A stretch of DNA of 64,000 bases. It comes from Arachidicoccus sp. BS20. GTDB lineage: Bacteria; Bacteroidota; Bacteroidia; Chitinophagales; Chitinophagaceae. Made by a program: the position numbers and the translations under genes. The notes below the pieces were generated by a model. The model worked only from the letters and a program-made list of their open reading frames with translations. It searched no databases and was not told the DNA's origin. The stretch is taken from the NCBI RefSeq assembly GCF_001659705.1, contig NZ_CP015971.1:1550001-1614000 (forward strand), in the 5' to 3' direction. Positions within the stretch are counted from its first letter, which is position 1. The number at the start of each line of letters is the position of its first letter. This document shows positions 17,602 through 27,128 of this stretch, in pieces.

Positions 17602-18378
17602 TTACTTCTTTATGAGTTTTTGCCAAAAGGCTTTACATGAAGCCACAAATCCTCTGTTAATAAATTGTACAATTCGATATGAAAAACGATTATCTCCGAA
17701 AACAGATATTATTTTCCATCTTGTTTTTATACTTTGCAGCTTTTTCTCGGGCAGCCAAGTACCTTTGAAATGATGAATGGAATAAGTATTTTGCGTAATC
17801 TCGAGTTTGCCCGTTGTAAATGACTTTGGCGAAAAATATTCAACAGGATAAACTATAATGCCGTTGATGTTTTGAATAATATCTTCTTCTTTAAGTCCGC
17901 ATGTATTAAATATTTCGGCTACGGCATTGATGATTACCATATACTGGCTTGTTTCTACAGGATAAACAAAGGGAATACGAGCAATATGTTCCATAATTTT
18001 TCCGAACATTTTTGCACCTTGCCGGCACCCCATTCCCAACCCGGGATTTACATAGCCCGGCTTTTCAAGCCCGATAAATCCATCGCCATTCGTTAAAATC
18101 ATATCAAAAGATTTTATGACTTCAACATCTAAGTCAAAATATATTCCTCCATAACGATACAAAATATCAATACGTGCATAATCATTTACCAACACATATT
18201 TCTTGGCTCGGTATGCTTCATCTGTATATGTAATTTTATGAACCTCATAGTTGGTTTCGTTCCATTCTTTTATTTCATAATCCGGAAAATATTTTCTCCA
18301 ACTTGCAATACATTTATGAGCAAATTCCGGCAACGGCGCACCACCAAACCAACAATAATGAATTATTTTCGGAATCAT
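17602..18378 (-). CDS. Glycosyltransferase family 32 (DXD-containing, OCH1-like)
   Basis: The 258-residue protein begins directly with the family signature IPKIIHYCWFGGAPLPE, followed by CIASWRKYFPDYEIKEWNE, and has the sugar-nucleotide binding motif YGGIYFDLDVEV (DxD at about residue 88-90), with LVNDYARIDILYRYGG just before it. These are the marks of GT32 capsule or lipopolysaccharide sugar transferases (mannosyl- or galactosyltransferases). No signal peptide is present, so the enzyme is cytoplasmic or peripheral. It lies 12 bp downstream of an unknown secreted-protein gene on the same strand and converges with the GT2 gene. Confidence 0.87.
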   Translation of the reverse strand: MIPKIIHYCWFGGAPLPEFAHKCIASWRKYFPDYEIKEWNETNYEVHKITYTDEAYRAKKYVLVNDYARIDILYRYGGIYFDLDVEVIKSFDMILTNGDGFIGLEKPGYVNPGLGMGCRQGAKMFGKIMEHIARIPFVYPVETSQYMVIINAVAEIFNTCGLKEEDIIQNINGIIVYPVEYFSPKSFTTGKLEITQNTYSIHHFKGTWLPEKKLQSIKTRWKIISVFGDNRFSYRIVQFINRGFVASCKAFWQKLIKK

Positions 18379-18390
18379 TTTATTCTTTGT

Positions 18391-19206
18391 TTACTTAATC
18401 TGAAACCTGTTTCGTTCTGTCAGCTTGCCGTCTTTATACAACTCGTAAGGATAAAAGCCGGCACGCATAAAGCTGCTCTTACTAAGAATAATTTCAGGAG
18501 AATCAAAATGACTGATTTTGTACAACACCGAATTTCCATCAGGTTGGTAAATAGTCATTGAATAATCATACACATCATTTTCCGGCAGATGTATCACAAT
18601 GCTGCCGTCTTCATTGACATACATATAACCCGACACAGATGTTACAGGTGCTTTAGGTGAAGCGGCAGCTATTGCCGCAACCGCATTAAATTTTTTATAC
18701 ATCACAGTACTGTCGCCCGAATAAAACAAACTGTCCGATGTATTGTTCAATACAGAATCGCTCATTCTTTTAAAATCATTCAACGCAAGCGTTCTACTCT
18801 CTTCTCCCTGAATAATTATGTTTTTATAATTGCTCAAATTGCCCAATAATCCTGCGGACAAAAATCCTGTAGTCAGCTTTTTTGCTTTCGTAAAATAATA
18901 CGAGCCGTTTTTAAAAGTATAATAAATACGGTAATAATCCATACCTGGAACAGGTTTCGTATCGGTATAAGCATTCACTTGCAAAGTCGCATTAGGAACT
19001 GAATACAAAGTACGGAAGTTTCGTACGCTGTCATTGGAACGCTGAATGTTGAGCACAGAAATCATATCGCCGAAATTGTTGCGCCAGGAAATGACTTTTT
19101 GATTTTGCGCACCTTTTTTAATCGTAAAATCGGGAAGTATTTCTTGCGAAAAACCTTGAATAATAATGAACGAAAAAATAGATAGGAATAAAATATTTTT
19201 CAGCAT
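18391..19206 (-). CDS. Secreted protein of unknown function
   Basis: A 271-residue protein with a clear signal peptide (residues 1-20, cleavage near GFSQ). The mature part starts with a beta-rich, fibronectin type III-like stretch (KVISWRNNFGDMISVLNIQRS..., PGMDYYRIYYTFKNGSYYF) and ends with another beta segment (GFYPYELYKDGKLTERNRFQIK) somewhat like a T9SS C-terminal sorting domain in pattern. I do not recognise a characterised family. The gene is 12 bp upstream of the GT32 gene and 64 bp downstream of the ACC deaminase-like gene, all on the minus strand. Confidence 0.6.
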   Translation of the reverse strand: MLKNILFLSIFSFIIIQGFSQEILPDFTIKKGAQNQKVISWRNNFGDMISVLNIQRSNDSVRNFRTLYSVPNATLQVNAYTDTKPVPGMDYYRIYYTFKNGSYYFTKAKKLTTGFLSAGLLGNLSNYKNIIIQGEESRTLALNDFKRMSDSVLNNTSDSLFYSGDSTVMYKKFNAVAAIAAASPKAPVTSVSGYMYVNEDGSIVIHLPENDVYDYSMTIYQPDGNSVLYKISHFDSPEIILSKSSFMRAGFYPYELYKDGKLTERNRFQIK

Positions 19207-19270
19207 AAATTTTTTGCCCTCTTGGATAATGATTGCAACAAAAATAATGGAAATAACCGCCTAAGTAGAA

Positions 19271-20257
19271 TTATTTTAAAAAACTTAACGTTCCCCGCGG
19301 CAATGAAAGATTGCCCTGCAAACCGCCTGTATGGATGAATAATATTTTGCTTCGCAAAGGAATTTTCTCTTGCTCAACCAGGTTTGTCAAAGCATAAAAC
19401 GCTTTTGCCGTATAAACAAAATCCAGCGGAAGCCCACATGAATCGTGGGTTTTATTGATGAAACTGATTAATTCGTTTGTCTTTTTTGCGTAACCACCAA
19501 AGTGAAATTCATGCAAGAGTTCAAAATTCTTTTGTTGCTCTTCTTTATTTAACAATGATAAAATTTGCGGCAATAAGTCATCATTATTTTTCGTCCGCAT
19601 ATTTTTTTCGTTTGCAGCTTCGCAGCGATTCTTTTTTCCGGACAGAATATCTTCTGCATATTCGTTATCCTCTGTGGAAGAAATTATCCTGCTCGATTTC
19701 ATCACACTTACGCCAATTACCATTTGTTCCGGCAAGCATTTTTTAATAATGCCGGCAATGGTAGTTCCTGTTCCAACTGCCGCAATAATATGTGTATATC
19801 TTTCCAAAACCACATTATCCAAAATCTCGCCTGCACCCTTTGCGCCTTCTATGCCGAAACCTCCTTCGGCAATCCAGAAAACATTCCCAAACTGTGATTG
19901 AATAGATGTTTTATCGCGGTAATTTTCTCTCGAAACAAAATGCAGTTGCATTCCGTATTCCATGGCATTTTTCAAAGTATGAGAAAGAATTTTCGGTTCC
20001 TCGCCACGAATAATACCGATAGACCGAAAGCCCGAAACCCGTGCCGCAAAAGCCGTTGCGACGATATGATTGGAATACGCGCCGCCGAATGTTGCAATGG
20101 TTTTAAAACCTTTTGCTTTCGCTTCCTGCAAATAATATTTTAGCTTAAACCATTTGTTGCCGCTCACGACATCGTGCATTGCATCTAAGCGCAATACATC
20201 AATTTCTGTCGGCAGATAATTAAAAATTGTTTGTATAAACGGCGTGGAAAACATCAT
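19271..20257 (-). CDS. ACC deaminase / D-cysteine desulfhydrase-like PLP enzyme
   Basis: A fold-type II pyridoxal-phosphate enzyme of the 1-aminocyclopropane-1-carboxylate deaminase/D-cysteine desulfhydrase family, 328 residues, cytoplasmic. The PLP lysine is in SGNKWFKLKYYL (about residue 36), followed by ATFGGAYSNHIVATA (substrate-contacting serine and asparagine) and the glycine-rich phosphate cradle AAVGTGTTIAGI. The C-terminal LFIHTGGLQGN is typical. The sequence alone does not decide between ACC deaminase and D-cysteine desulfhydrase; most Bacteroidota members are likely desulfhydrases or have broad specificity. No regulator lies next to it. Confidence 0.85.
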   Translation of the reverse strand: MMFSTPFIQTIFNYLPTEIDVLRLDAMHDVVSGNKWFKLKYYLQEAKAKGFKTIATFGGAYSNHIVATAFAARVSGFRSIGIIRGEEPKILSHTLKNAMEYGMQLHFVSRENYRDKTSIQSQFGNVFWIAEGGFGIEGAKGAGEILDNVVLERYTHIIAAVGTGTTIAGIIKKCLPEQMVIGVSVMKSSRIISSTEDNEYAEDILSGKKNRCEAANEKNMRTKNNDDLLPQILSLLNKEEQQKNFELLHEFHFGGYAKKTNELISFINKTHDSCGLPLDFVYTAKAFYALTNLVEQEKIPLRSKILFIHTGGLQGNLSLPRGTLSFLK

Positions 20258-20324
20258 TAAAATTTAATTGGAAACCCAACGATAATCCTTTAGTTTCGCC
20301 AAAGTTTAATTAAAATTATCATTT

Positions 20325-21227
20325 ATGAGCAAACCTACCTTGGTAATTCTCGCAGCAGGCATGGCAAGCCGTTACGGCAGTTTAAAACAAATTCAATCTT
20401 TCGGACCTTCGGGCGAAACGATTATTGAATATTCCATTTACGATGCCATTCGCGCAGGATTCAAAAAAGTTGTCTTCATTATCCGCGAAGATTTTTCCGA
20501 AGATTTCAAAGCCATTTTCGAACCAAAGCTAAAAGGTCGCATCGAAATCGATTATGTGTTTCAAACGCTGGAAGCATTTACAGACGGCTTCTCAATTCCT
20601 GAAAACCGTACCAAGCCTTTCGGTACGGCGCAGGCGGTACTTTGCTGCAAAGGCAAGGTAAATGAACCTTTCGCAGTAATCAACGCCGATGATTTTTACG
20701 GCGCAGATGCTTTTGTAAAAGCGTACGAATTTCTTGATGCAAAAGTTGCCGACAATGTTTACGGTTCCATTGCGTACAAACTAAGCAATACATTGAGCGA
20801 TCACGGAAGTGTAAGCCGCGGGCAAATTTTTACCAATGAACAAGGTCAGATGACCGGCATTGAAGAGCGTCTGAAAATTTATAAAAAAGACGATAAAATC
20901 GTTTATGAAGACGGCGACAATTTGGTAGAACTCGCGCCGGACACCAAGGTAAGTATGAACTTTTTCTGCTTTGCACCAAGCTTTATTGCGCTTTGCGAAA
21001 GTGAGTTCAAACCCTTCCTCGAAAAAAATATCGACGATATCAAAGCTGAGTTTTTAATGCCGAAAGTTGCTGATACTTTTATCAAACAGGAACGCGGAAG
21101 CATAGATGTAATTCCGACAAATGCAAAATGGTTTGGCGTTACATATAAAGAAGATGCACCAATTGTAAAAGGCGAAATAGACAAATTGGTTGCAGCAAAC
21201 GCCTATCCCACCAACCTTTGGGCATAG
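20325..21227 (+). CDS. Sugar-phosphate nucleotidyltransferase family protein
   Basis: A 300-residue GT-A/Rossmann nucleotidyltransferase. It has the signature VILAAGMASRYGSLKQIQSFGP at residues 6-27, a GTAQAVLCC block that contacts the base, the metal-binding aspartates in AVINADDFYGAD, and a MNFFCFAP segment. This group is widespread in Bacteroidota and usually annotated as a nucleotidyltransferase with unknown sugar. No kinase partner is next to it, so a role in cell-wall sugar recycling, as for MurU-type enzymes, cannot be supported here. Transcription ends at a 17-bp inverted repeat just downstream. Confidence 0.82.
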   Translation: MSKPTLVILAAGMASRYGSLKQIQSFGPSGETIIEYSIYDAIRAGFKKVVFIIREDFSEDFKAIFEPKLKGRIEIDYVFQTLEAFTDGFSIPENRTKPFGTAQAVLCCKGKVNEPFAVINADDFYGADAFVKAYEFLDAKVADNVYGSIAYKLSNTLSDHGSVSRGQIFTNEQGQMTGIEERLKIYKKDDKIVYEDGDNLVELAPDTKVSMNFFCFAPSFIALCESEFKPFLEKNIDDIKAEFLMPKVADTFIKQERGSIDVIPTNAKWFGVTYKEDAPIVKGEIDKLVAANAYPTNLWA

Positions 21228-21246
21228 CAATCGTAATATTTAAAAG

Positions 21247-21293
21247 AAAGATAAATTATAAAATGTTAGCATATTTTTTATAATTTATCTTTT
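21247..21293 (+). terminator. 17-bp inverted repeat after the nucleotidyltransferase gene
   Basis: The arm at 21247-21263 (AAAGATAAATTATAAAA) is perfectly complementary to TTTTATAATTTATCTTT at 21276-21292, with a 12-nt loop. It lies between the nucleotidyltransferase stop and the response-regulator start. The AU-rich stem ending in T's is compatible with an intrinsic terminator, but its symmetry would also suit an operator for the downstream regulator. Confidence 0.5.
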
Positions 21294-21328
21294 ACCTTTA
21301 TCCAAGTAAATCAAAAAAATCAGCATTT

Positions 21329-22024
21329 ATGGATAACAAAAAATACAAAATTCTTCTTTGCGAAGACGACCAGAATTTGGGAATGGTATTGAAGAATTAC
21401 TTGGAATTGAACGATTATGATGTAGTACTTGAACGCGATGGAAGACTTGGTTTGGCTGCATTTCAGCGTGAAAGCGCAGACATTTGCTTGCTGGATGTAA
21501 TGATGCCGCACATGGACGGATTTACACTTGCCGAAGAAATCCGCGACATTAACCCCGAAGTCCCTTTGTTCTTTCTAAGTGCAAAGACAATGAAAGAAGA
21601 TATTATTCAGGGCTACAAGCTCGGTGCCGATGATTATATCACAAAACCGTTTGACAGCGAGGTGCTTTTGCTGAAAATAAAAGCAATCCTTAAGCGCAAC
21701 GAAGATGTAAACAAAGAAAACGAACACGTTGAATTTGATTTAAGCGGCTTCCATTTTAATCCGCGTTTGCGCCAGTTGGTGCATGGTGATGAAGTTTATA
21801 CACTTTCTCCCAAAGAAAATGAATTGCTGAAAATGCTGGCAGAACATAAAAATGATTTACTGCCGCGTGAAAAAGCATTGAAAAAAATCTGGGGAAGCGA
21901 TACTTATTTCAATGGTCGTAGTATGGATGTGTACATTGCCAAACTGCGCAAATATTTGAAAGAAGACGATAAAATCGAAATCGTGAATATTCATGGAAAC
22001 GGATTCCGCTTAGTAGCGCCTTAA
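21329..22024 (+). CDS. OmpR/PhoB-family response regulator
   Basis: A two-component response regulator of 231 residues. The receiver domain (1-120) has the acidic pocket Glu12/Asp13/Asp14, the phosphoacceptor Asp56 (LLDVMMPHMDG), Ser84 and Lys106 (YITKPF). The C-terminal winged-helix domain (about 130-230) has PKENELLKMLAEHKND and the recognition region GRSMDVYIAKLRKYLKEDDKIEIVNIHGNGFRL. It resembles RprY-type regulators of Bacteroidota. No histidine kinase gene is adjacent, so it is an orphan within this window. It sits between an inverted repeat upstream and a strong terminator downstream, so it is probably monocistronic. Confidence 0.92.
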   Translation: MDNKKYKILLCEDDQNLGMVLKNYLELNDYDVVLERDGRLGLAAFQRESADICLLDVMMPHMDGFTLAEEIRDINPEVPLFFLSAKTMKEDIIQGYKLGADDYITKPFDSEVLLLKIKAILKRNEDVNKENEHVEFDLSGFHFNPRLRQLVHGDEVYTLSPKENELLKMLAEHKNDLLPREKALKKIWGSDTYFNGRSMDVYIAKLRKYLKEDDKIEIVNIHGNGFRLVAP

Positions 22025-22047
22025 TCGAATAAATTAAATTCAAAATA

Positions 22048-22080
22048 AAAAACTCGTTGAAAAGTTTCAACGAGTTTTTT
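22048..22080. terminator. Bidirectional terminator between response regulator and susD
   Basis: Stem AAAAACTCGTTGAAA (22048-22062) pairs with TTTCAACGAGTTTTT (22065-22079), then more T's. It can serve the plus-strand regulator gene and the minus-strand susCD operon, which converge here. Confidence 0.85.
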
Positions 22081-22102
22081 ATTACATCTACTATCTGTCG
22101 TA

Positions 22103-23695
22103 TTACCAGCCTGTATTTTGTGTAAGCTTATGACTGAGGTCTATTTGATTTTGTGGAATTGCCCACAAATAATCACGTGCAACGAAAGACCTTTTCTCCA
22201 CTAACACGTGCGAACCATAATCGCCGCGGCTTTTATTATAGTTATTGAGAATACCATACGCATTTCCATTCATTACCTGCTCGCCAATCTTCCACCTGCG
22301 AATATCAAACAACCGAAGTCCTTCCATAGCAAGTTCCACGTGACGCTCATTACGCACAAGCATTCTTAATGCAGACTGCGACAATCCGGGTTGCACAGCA
22401 GGCATATTTACACCTCTTCTCTGCCGGATAAGATTGATAGCATCATAAACCGATTGATCTATACTATTACTTTCTATTTTTGCTTCGGCATAGGTAAGCA
22501 GCACTTCTGCATAACGAATTAATACTTCATCGTTATATGAATTATTGTTATAGTCGCCGGAAATATCCGCAGGCACATATTTTTTATAATAATAGCCTGA
22601 TAATGACGCATTGTTTTTGCCAAGTGCATCAATGGAATTGGAATCTGCGACATTAATTATTTTTCCATTGATAACACTCCCCGGAACTGCTACCGTAAAC
22701 TTCAATCTCGGGTCTCTGTTGTCATATGGATGATTCGGGTCATAGAGCGACGATTCTGTTATCGGCTTCCCGTCTGTACATTCATAAGCATCTACCAGTC
22801 CTTGCAACGGTACAACCTGCGACCAACCACCGACAGTTGGTCCACCTACCCAAGTAGCAATACCCGTAGGATAGGTATTTTTAATATATTGTGCTGATAA
22901 TATTATTTCCGGACTCGTTTTATTAGTTCCATCAAACAAACTGTTATAGGCATTATCGGAACTGTTATCGATACTATATTGCCCCAAATCCATTACCTGT
23001 TTTGCAGTAGCTGCAGCATCAGTCCAATTACCTACATACAATTCCTCTCTTGCAAGCAATGCAAGCGCAGCGCCCTTTGTTACGTGCCCGTAATCGGCAG
23101 AGCCATAGCTTAAAGGAAGATTACTTGCAGCATCTTTCAGTTCGTTGACAATAAAGTTGGAAATAGTATCTGCCGAAGTACGGCTCACATCAAAAGAATC
23201 GGTAGGCTGGATATGCGTAATCAAAGGTACTGCTCCATACATTCCCGTTAATTGCTGATAGGAATATGCCCTTATAAATCTTGCTTCGGCTGACAAACGG
23301 CTTCTGAGCGAATCACTGATTTGCTCGGATGGGATTTTGCCGATATTATCAAGCACATTGTTACTTGCAGCAATTGCCTGATAAAGCACTTGCCAAAAAT
23401 GCTCAAACACCCCTGTTGTAGCCGTAGCGCTTCCATTACCCGCATACTGGATGTCACTTGGCCAGTTGGACCATGAATAGCTGTCGTCGGTAGCACAGGA
23501 CAGAAAAATACGGTTGTCAAAATCGCCAATGTACGAATAACAATATGTTACGGCACGTACGGCATCATCCTGTGTTTGCCAATAAATGCCCGAAGAAACC
23601 GCATCAGACGGATTCTTACTTAAAAAATCTTTGGAACATGAAGACACCGCAATAGCAAATGTCATCAATAGTTTATATAGGACTCTTCTTTTCAT
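22103..23695 (-). CDS. SusD/RagB-family nutrient-binding lipoprotein (first pair)
   Basis: The surface lipoprotein lid of a SusCD nutrient importer. The 530-residue protein has a lipobox (AVSSC, Cys20) and the SusD pattern: an N-terminal FLSKNPSDAVSSGIYWQ start, tetratricopeptide-like helices with AEARFIRAYSYQQLTGMYGAVPL, and the C-terminal RagB/SusD domain with EVLLTYAEAKIESN, AINLIRQRRG, VRNERHVELAMEGLRLFDIRRW and the final DLSHKLTQNTGW. It lies 10 bp downstream of its susC and ends at a terminator. The pair follows ECF sigma and FecR genes, indicating control by its own substrate. The substrate is unknown. Confidence 0.95.
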   Translation of the reverse strand: MKRRVLYKLLMTFAIAVSSCSKDFLSKNPSDAVSSGIYWQTQDDAVRAVTYCYSYIGDFDNRIFLSCATDDSYSWSNWPSDIQYAGNGSATATTGVFEHFWQVLYQAIAASNNVLDNIGKIPSEQISDSLRSRLSAEARFIRAYSYQQLTGMYGAVPLITHIQPTDSFDVSRTSADTISNFIVNELKDAASNLPLSYGSADYGHVTKGAALALLAREELYVGNWTDAAATAKQVMDLGQYSIDNSSDNAYNSLFDGTNKTSPEIILSAQYIKNTYPTGIATWVGGPTVGGWSQVVPLQGLVDAYECTDGKPITESSLYDPNHPYDNRDPRLKFTVAVPGSVINGKIINVADSNSIDALGKNNASLSGYYYKKYVPADISGDYNNNSYNDEVLIRYAEVLLTYAEAKIESNSIDQSVYDAINLIRQRRGVNMPAVQPGLSQSALRMLVRNERHVELAMEGLRLFDIRRWKIGEQVMNGNAYGILNNYNKSRGDYGSHVLVEKRSFVARDYLWAIPQNQIDLSHKLTQNTGW

Positions 23696-23705
23696 CTTTT
23701 ACAGT

Positions 23706-26700
23706 TTAAAAATTTACATTAATACCAAACGTGTACACTTTTACCTGCGGATAATAGCGATTCTCGTTGGGTGCTTCGGGGTCTATATCGCTTTCAAGCT
23801 TAGACCATGTGAACAAATTCTGCCCGCTTACAAATACACGCAAATTTGACACACCCGCCTTTGAAAGCAGCTTTGACGGAAGCTTGTAACCGAGTTGCAA
23901 ACTTTTCAGTCTCACATACGCACCATTTTGTATCCAGTAAGATGATGATGAATAATTCTGCAACGTGTTCACAATTCGCGGAAAAGTTGCATCTGTATTC
24001 TCCGGTGTCCAGCTATCTTCATGAATGGCTTTAAAATTGCCATCGCTGTTGATAGGTGCTCTTCTCATTACCACGGTATTCACGGAGACTTTTCCTACTC
24101 CCTGAAAAAATGCGGTTAAGTCGAAGCCCTTGTAACCCATGCCAATATTTAAACCGAAAGTATAACGCGGAATATTACTGCCGAGATATACTCTGTCGTT
24201 GGCATTAACAGTATCGTTTCCGTCAATATCTTTGTAAATAAGGTCGCCGGCGCCGGTTTGAGAACTTTGGAATGCGTGGTTTGCTACCTGAGATTCCGAC
24301 TGAAAAATACCTTGCGATATATATCCGAAATAGGCATCAATAGGCTGCCCTGTAACTTTTCCGGTAGTAATTTCTCCCGGATTTTCATTTGCCGTAGTTA
24401 TTTGGTCGGCGCCTTTCAAATCCAAGATTTTGTTTTTAACATCGGAAAGGTTAGCCGTGATATTATACTTGAAATCTGACCCGATACGATTGTTATACGT
24501 TACGTTCAACTCCCAACCTTTGTTCTGCACCACACCTGCGTTTTGGTAAGGAGCAGCCAACCCAACAGATTCAAGAATAGGGAGCTTGAGCAATATATTA
24601 TCCGTTTTTTTGTTATACCAGTCATACGTTACATTCAATTTTCCGGAAAGTGTTGTAAAGTCTAAACCTATATCCGTCATTTTAGTAGTTTCCCATGTAA
24701 TTCTACTATTCGGATAAGTACTTAGACCGCTTGAGGGAGCCAGTGTTCCACCGAAAGGATAATTATGACTCAAATCATAAATTGACTGGTAAGGATAATT
24801 ACCGATGGCATCGTTGCCCAACTCGCCCCAGGAACCTCTTAACTTCAGATTTTGAACAAATTTCACATTACGCATAAAGTCTTCGGAAGATATACGCCAT
24901 CCGGCAGAAAAAGAAGGGAACAAACCCCATTTTTGCCCTTGTGCAAAGCGTGAAGAACCGTCGTTTCTGAGATTTGCTTCAAACAAGTATTTCTCTTTAT
25001 ACGCATAATTTACTCTGCCGAAATACGATAGTAAGCCATATTCGCCGGCTGTTCCGTTATTGGTTTGCGTACTTGTAGCGCCTGCATCCAATTGGTCAAG
25101 TTCACTACTCGGTATTCCGGAACGGTAGCCTTCCAGATAATCATCTCTTTGTGTCAATTTGGACATACCGCCAAGAATAGTCAAAGAATGACTTCCGAAT
25201 TGATGTGTATAGGTTAATAATCCCTGATAGTTTTTAAACCAGTTATTATCACTTTGCTTATCTGCGGCATTTAAGCCTTTTGTAGCAATAACAGCATGAT
25301 TATTAAAAAAGTCGTAATAAGTCATGGCAACAGTATGAAGGCTATTGTATTGCGTTTCATAATTTGCCGAAACAATACCGCTCAACGTTAGTCCTTTTAT
25401 AATTTCATAATCGCCTCTAAAATTTCCGGTAATTAAATTGTCTTTGTAATCCGAGATACCTCCTTCTTGCTGCAACCGGATAGGATTTCCATCGCCACGA
25501 CCAATGCCCCAGGTACCATCGGAATATTTATTAACAATAAGCGGATTCATTACTGCCGCCTGACCAAACTGCGACCATGCGGAGCCTGAACCGCCAATAT
25601 CCTGCGGCTCTGTTCTGTCTCCGATACGAGCAGCAATATCCGCACTTACGCTCAACTTGTCATTTACCTTTATATTTGTATTTAAACGAATAGTCAAGCG
25701 TTCATAATCCATATTGCTAATCAAACCGTTTTGGTCAAAATAGTTGGTAGAAAGCCTGTACTTCGCATTATCATTACCACCGGAAAGCGACACGCTGTGC
25801 TGCTGTTGAAAACCGTTTCCTGTAAGAATATCCTTCAACCAGTAGTTATCCGGATACTTGTCTGTATTTCGGTTGGCATTATTATAAGCTGCAATATCGT
25901 CTGCGGTATATATGTCTCCGCCGCCTGAATTTTCGTGCATCAGATTGGTAAGTTTCATATACTCCTGTGCACCTACGAATTTAGATAACCTTGCAGTTTT
26001 CTGCCAGCCGAAATCGTTAGAATACGCCAATTTAGCTTTGCCGCTTTCTCCCCTTTTTGTAGTAATAATGATTACTCCATTGGCTGCACGCACGCCATAA
26101 ATAGAAGCTGCCGCTGCATCTTTCAATACGGAAATAGACGCTACATCATTGGGGTCCACATCATTAATATCCGATTGTACGCCATCTACCAATACGAGCG
26201 GAGAATTGTCGTTCAACGTTCCTATTCCTCTGATTCTTATTGTGCCCTGATCTACGCCGGGTTGCCCGCCGCCCTGCGTTATAGTTACACCCGGCATCAT
26301 ACCTTGCAGCGACTCGGACAATTGCCCTACGGGTTTCCAATTAACGTCTTTTCCGCTTACTGAGGATACAGCGCCGGTAAGGTCGAGCTTCTTTTGTGTG
26401 CCATAACCAACCACAACCACATCATTCAAATCTTTGTTTATCGGCGTTAATGAAATGTTCAAAGAAGTTTGTCCGTTTACGGTAACTTCCTTGCTTTGAT
26501 AACCCACATAATTTATTTCCAAAACAGCATCATTCGGCACATTGATGCTGAATATGCCGTTCATATCCGTAACTACTCCGAGCTTCGCGTTACCTTTAAC
26601 CTTAACTGTTACGCCTCCCAGCGGCGAACCGCTTTCATTTACCACTTTCCCGGTTAAAGCTATTTGATTTGCGTTTTGGCTTACAGGTACGATAACGATG

Positions 26701-27044
26701 AGTCCGTCGTTAAATTCTTTGTACGAATAGCCGGAACTTTTCAAAATCATATTCAGCAAATCATGTACAGGCATATCATGCACATTCACGTCAAACTTCT
26801 TTGACGATGGTATTTTCCGCTCGCTGAAAACAAAACGATATGAACTTTGTTTTTCTATTCTGGAAGCGATTTCTTTAAAGCCGGCGGATTTTACGTTAAG
26901 CGTTACTCTTGTCTGAGAATAAACCTTTGCTGTTGCATGAATATTAAAGAAGATTATCAGGCATAGCGTTAATTTAGACATTAGGAAGGTTTTTTTTATC
27001 CAATATTTCCCCTTTACACTTCGGGAGTGTTTCAAAAAAAGCAT
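23706..27044 (-). CDS. SusC/RagA TonB-dependent transporter with STN signalling domain
   Basis: Outer-membrane TonB-dependent importer of 1112 residues. Domains in order: signal peptide (about 20-44), an STN secretin/TonB short N-terminal domain (about 50-120, VTLNVKSAGFKEIASRIEKQ...), a carboxypeptidase-regulatory-like beta sandwich (about 130-210), the plug with DVVVVGYGTQKKLDLTGAV and the LRGIG-type RIRGIGTLNDNSPLVLVDGV, and a 22-strand barrel ending in VYTFGINVNF. The STN domain contacts an anti-sigma factor, which fits the fecR and sigma genes just upstream. A start further in (MSKLTLCL) is possible, but the longer form is normal for this class. Confidence 0.95.
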   Translation of the reverse strand: MLFLKHSRSVKGKYWIKKTFLMSKLTLCLIIFFNIHATAKVYSQTRVTLNVKSAGFKEIASRIEKQSSYRFVFSERKIPSSKKFDVNVHDMPVHDLLNMILKSSGYSYKEFNDGLIVIVPVSQNANQIALTGKVVNESGSPLGGVTVKVKGNAKLGVVTDMNGIFSINVPNDAVLEINYVGYQSKEVTVNGQTSLNISLTPINKDLNDVVVVGYGTQKKLDLTGAVSSVSGKDVNWKPVGQLSESLQGMMPGVTITQGGGQPGVDQGTIRIRGIGTLNDNSPLVLVDGVQSDINDVDPNDVASISVLKDAAAASIYGVRAANGVIIITTKRGESGKAKLAYSNDFGWQKTARLSKFVGAQEYMKLTNLMHENSGGGDIYTADDIAAYNNANRNTDKYPDNYWLKDILTGNGFQQQHSVSLSGGNDNAKYRLSTNYFDQNGLISNMDYERLTIRLNTNIKVNDKLSVSADIAARIGDRTEPQDIGGSGSAWSQFGQAAVMNPLIVNKYSDGTWGIGRGDGNPIRLQQEGGISDYKDNLITGNFRGDYEIIKGLTLSGIVSANYETQYNSLHTVAMTYYDFFNNHAVIATKGLNAADKQSDNNWFKNYQGLLTYTHQFGSHSLTILGGMSKLTQRDDYLEGYRSGIPSSELDQLDAGATSTQTNNGTAGEYGLLSYFGRVNYAYKEKYLFEANLRNDGSSRFAQGQKWGLFPSFSAGWRISSEDFMRNVKFVQNLKLRGSWGELGNDAIGNYPYQSIYDLSHNYPFGGTLAPSSGLSTYPNSRITWETTKMTDIGLDFTTLSGKLNVTYDWYNKKTDNILLKLPILESVGLAAPYQNAGVVQNKGWELNVTYNNRIGSDFKYNITANLSDVKNKILDLKGADQITTANENPGEITTGKVTGQPIDAYFGYISQGIFQSESQVANHAFQSSQTGAGDLIYKDIDGNDTVNANDRVYLGSNIPRYTFGLNIGMGYKGFDLTAFFQGVGKVSVNTVVMRRAPINSDGNFKAIHEDSWTPENTDATFPRIVNTLQNYSSSSYWIQNGAYVRLKSLQLGYKLPSKLLSKAGVSNLRVFVSGQNLFTWSKLESDIDPEAPNENRYYPQVKVYTFGINVNF

Positions 27045-27128
27045 AATTTTACTTTGTTAAAGGTGATAAAATGCAGATTACTGTTCCGAAGTATCTGCGT
27101 TGTTTTTTGCTGTCATCTTTTTTACGGA

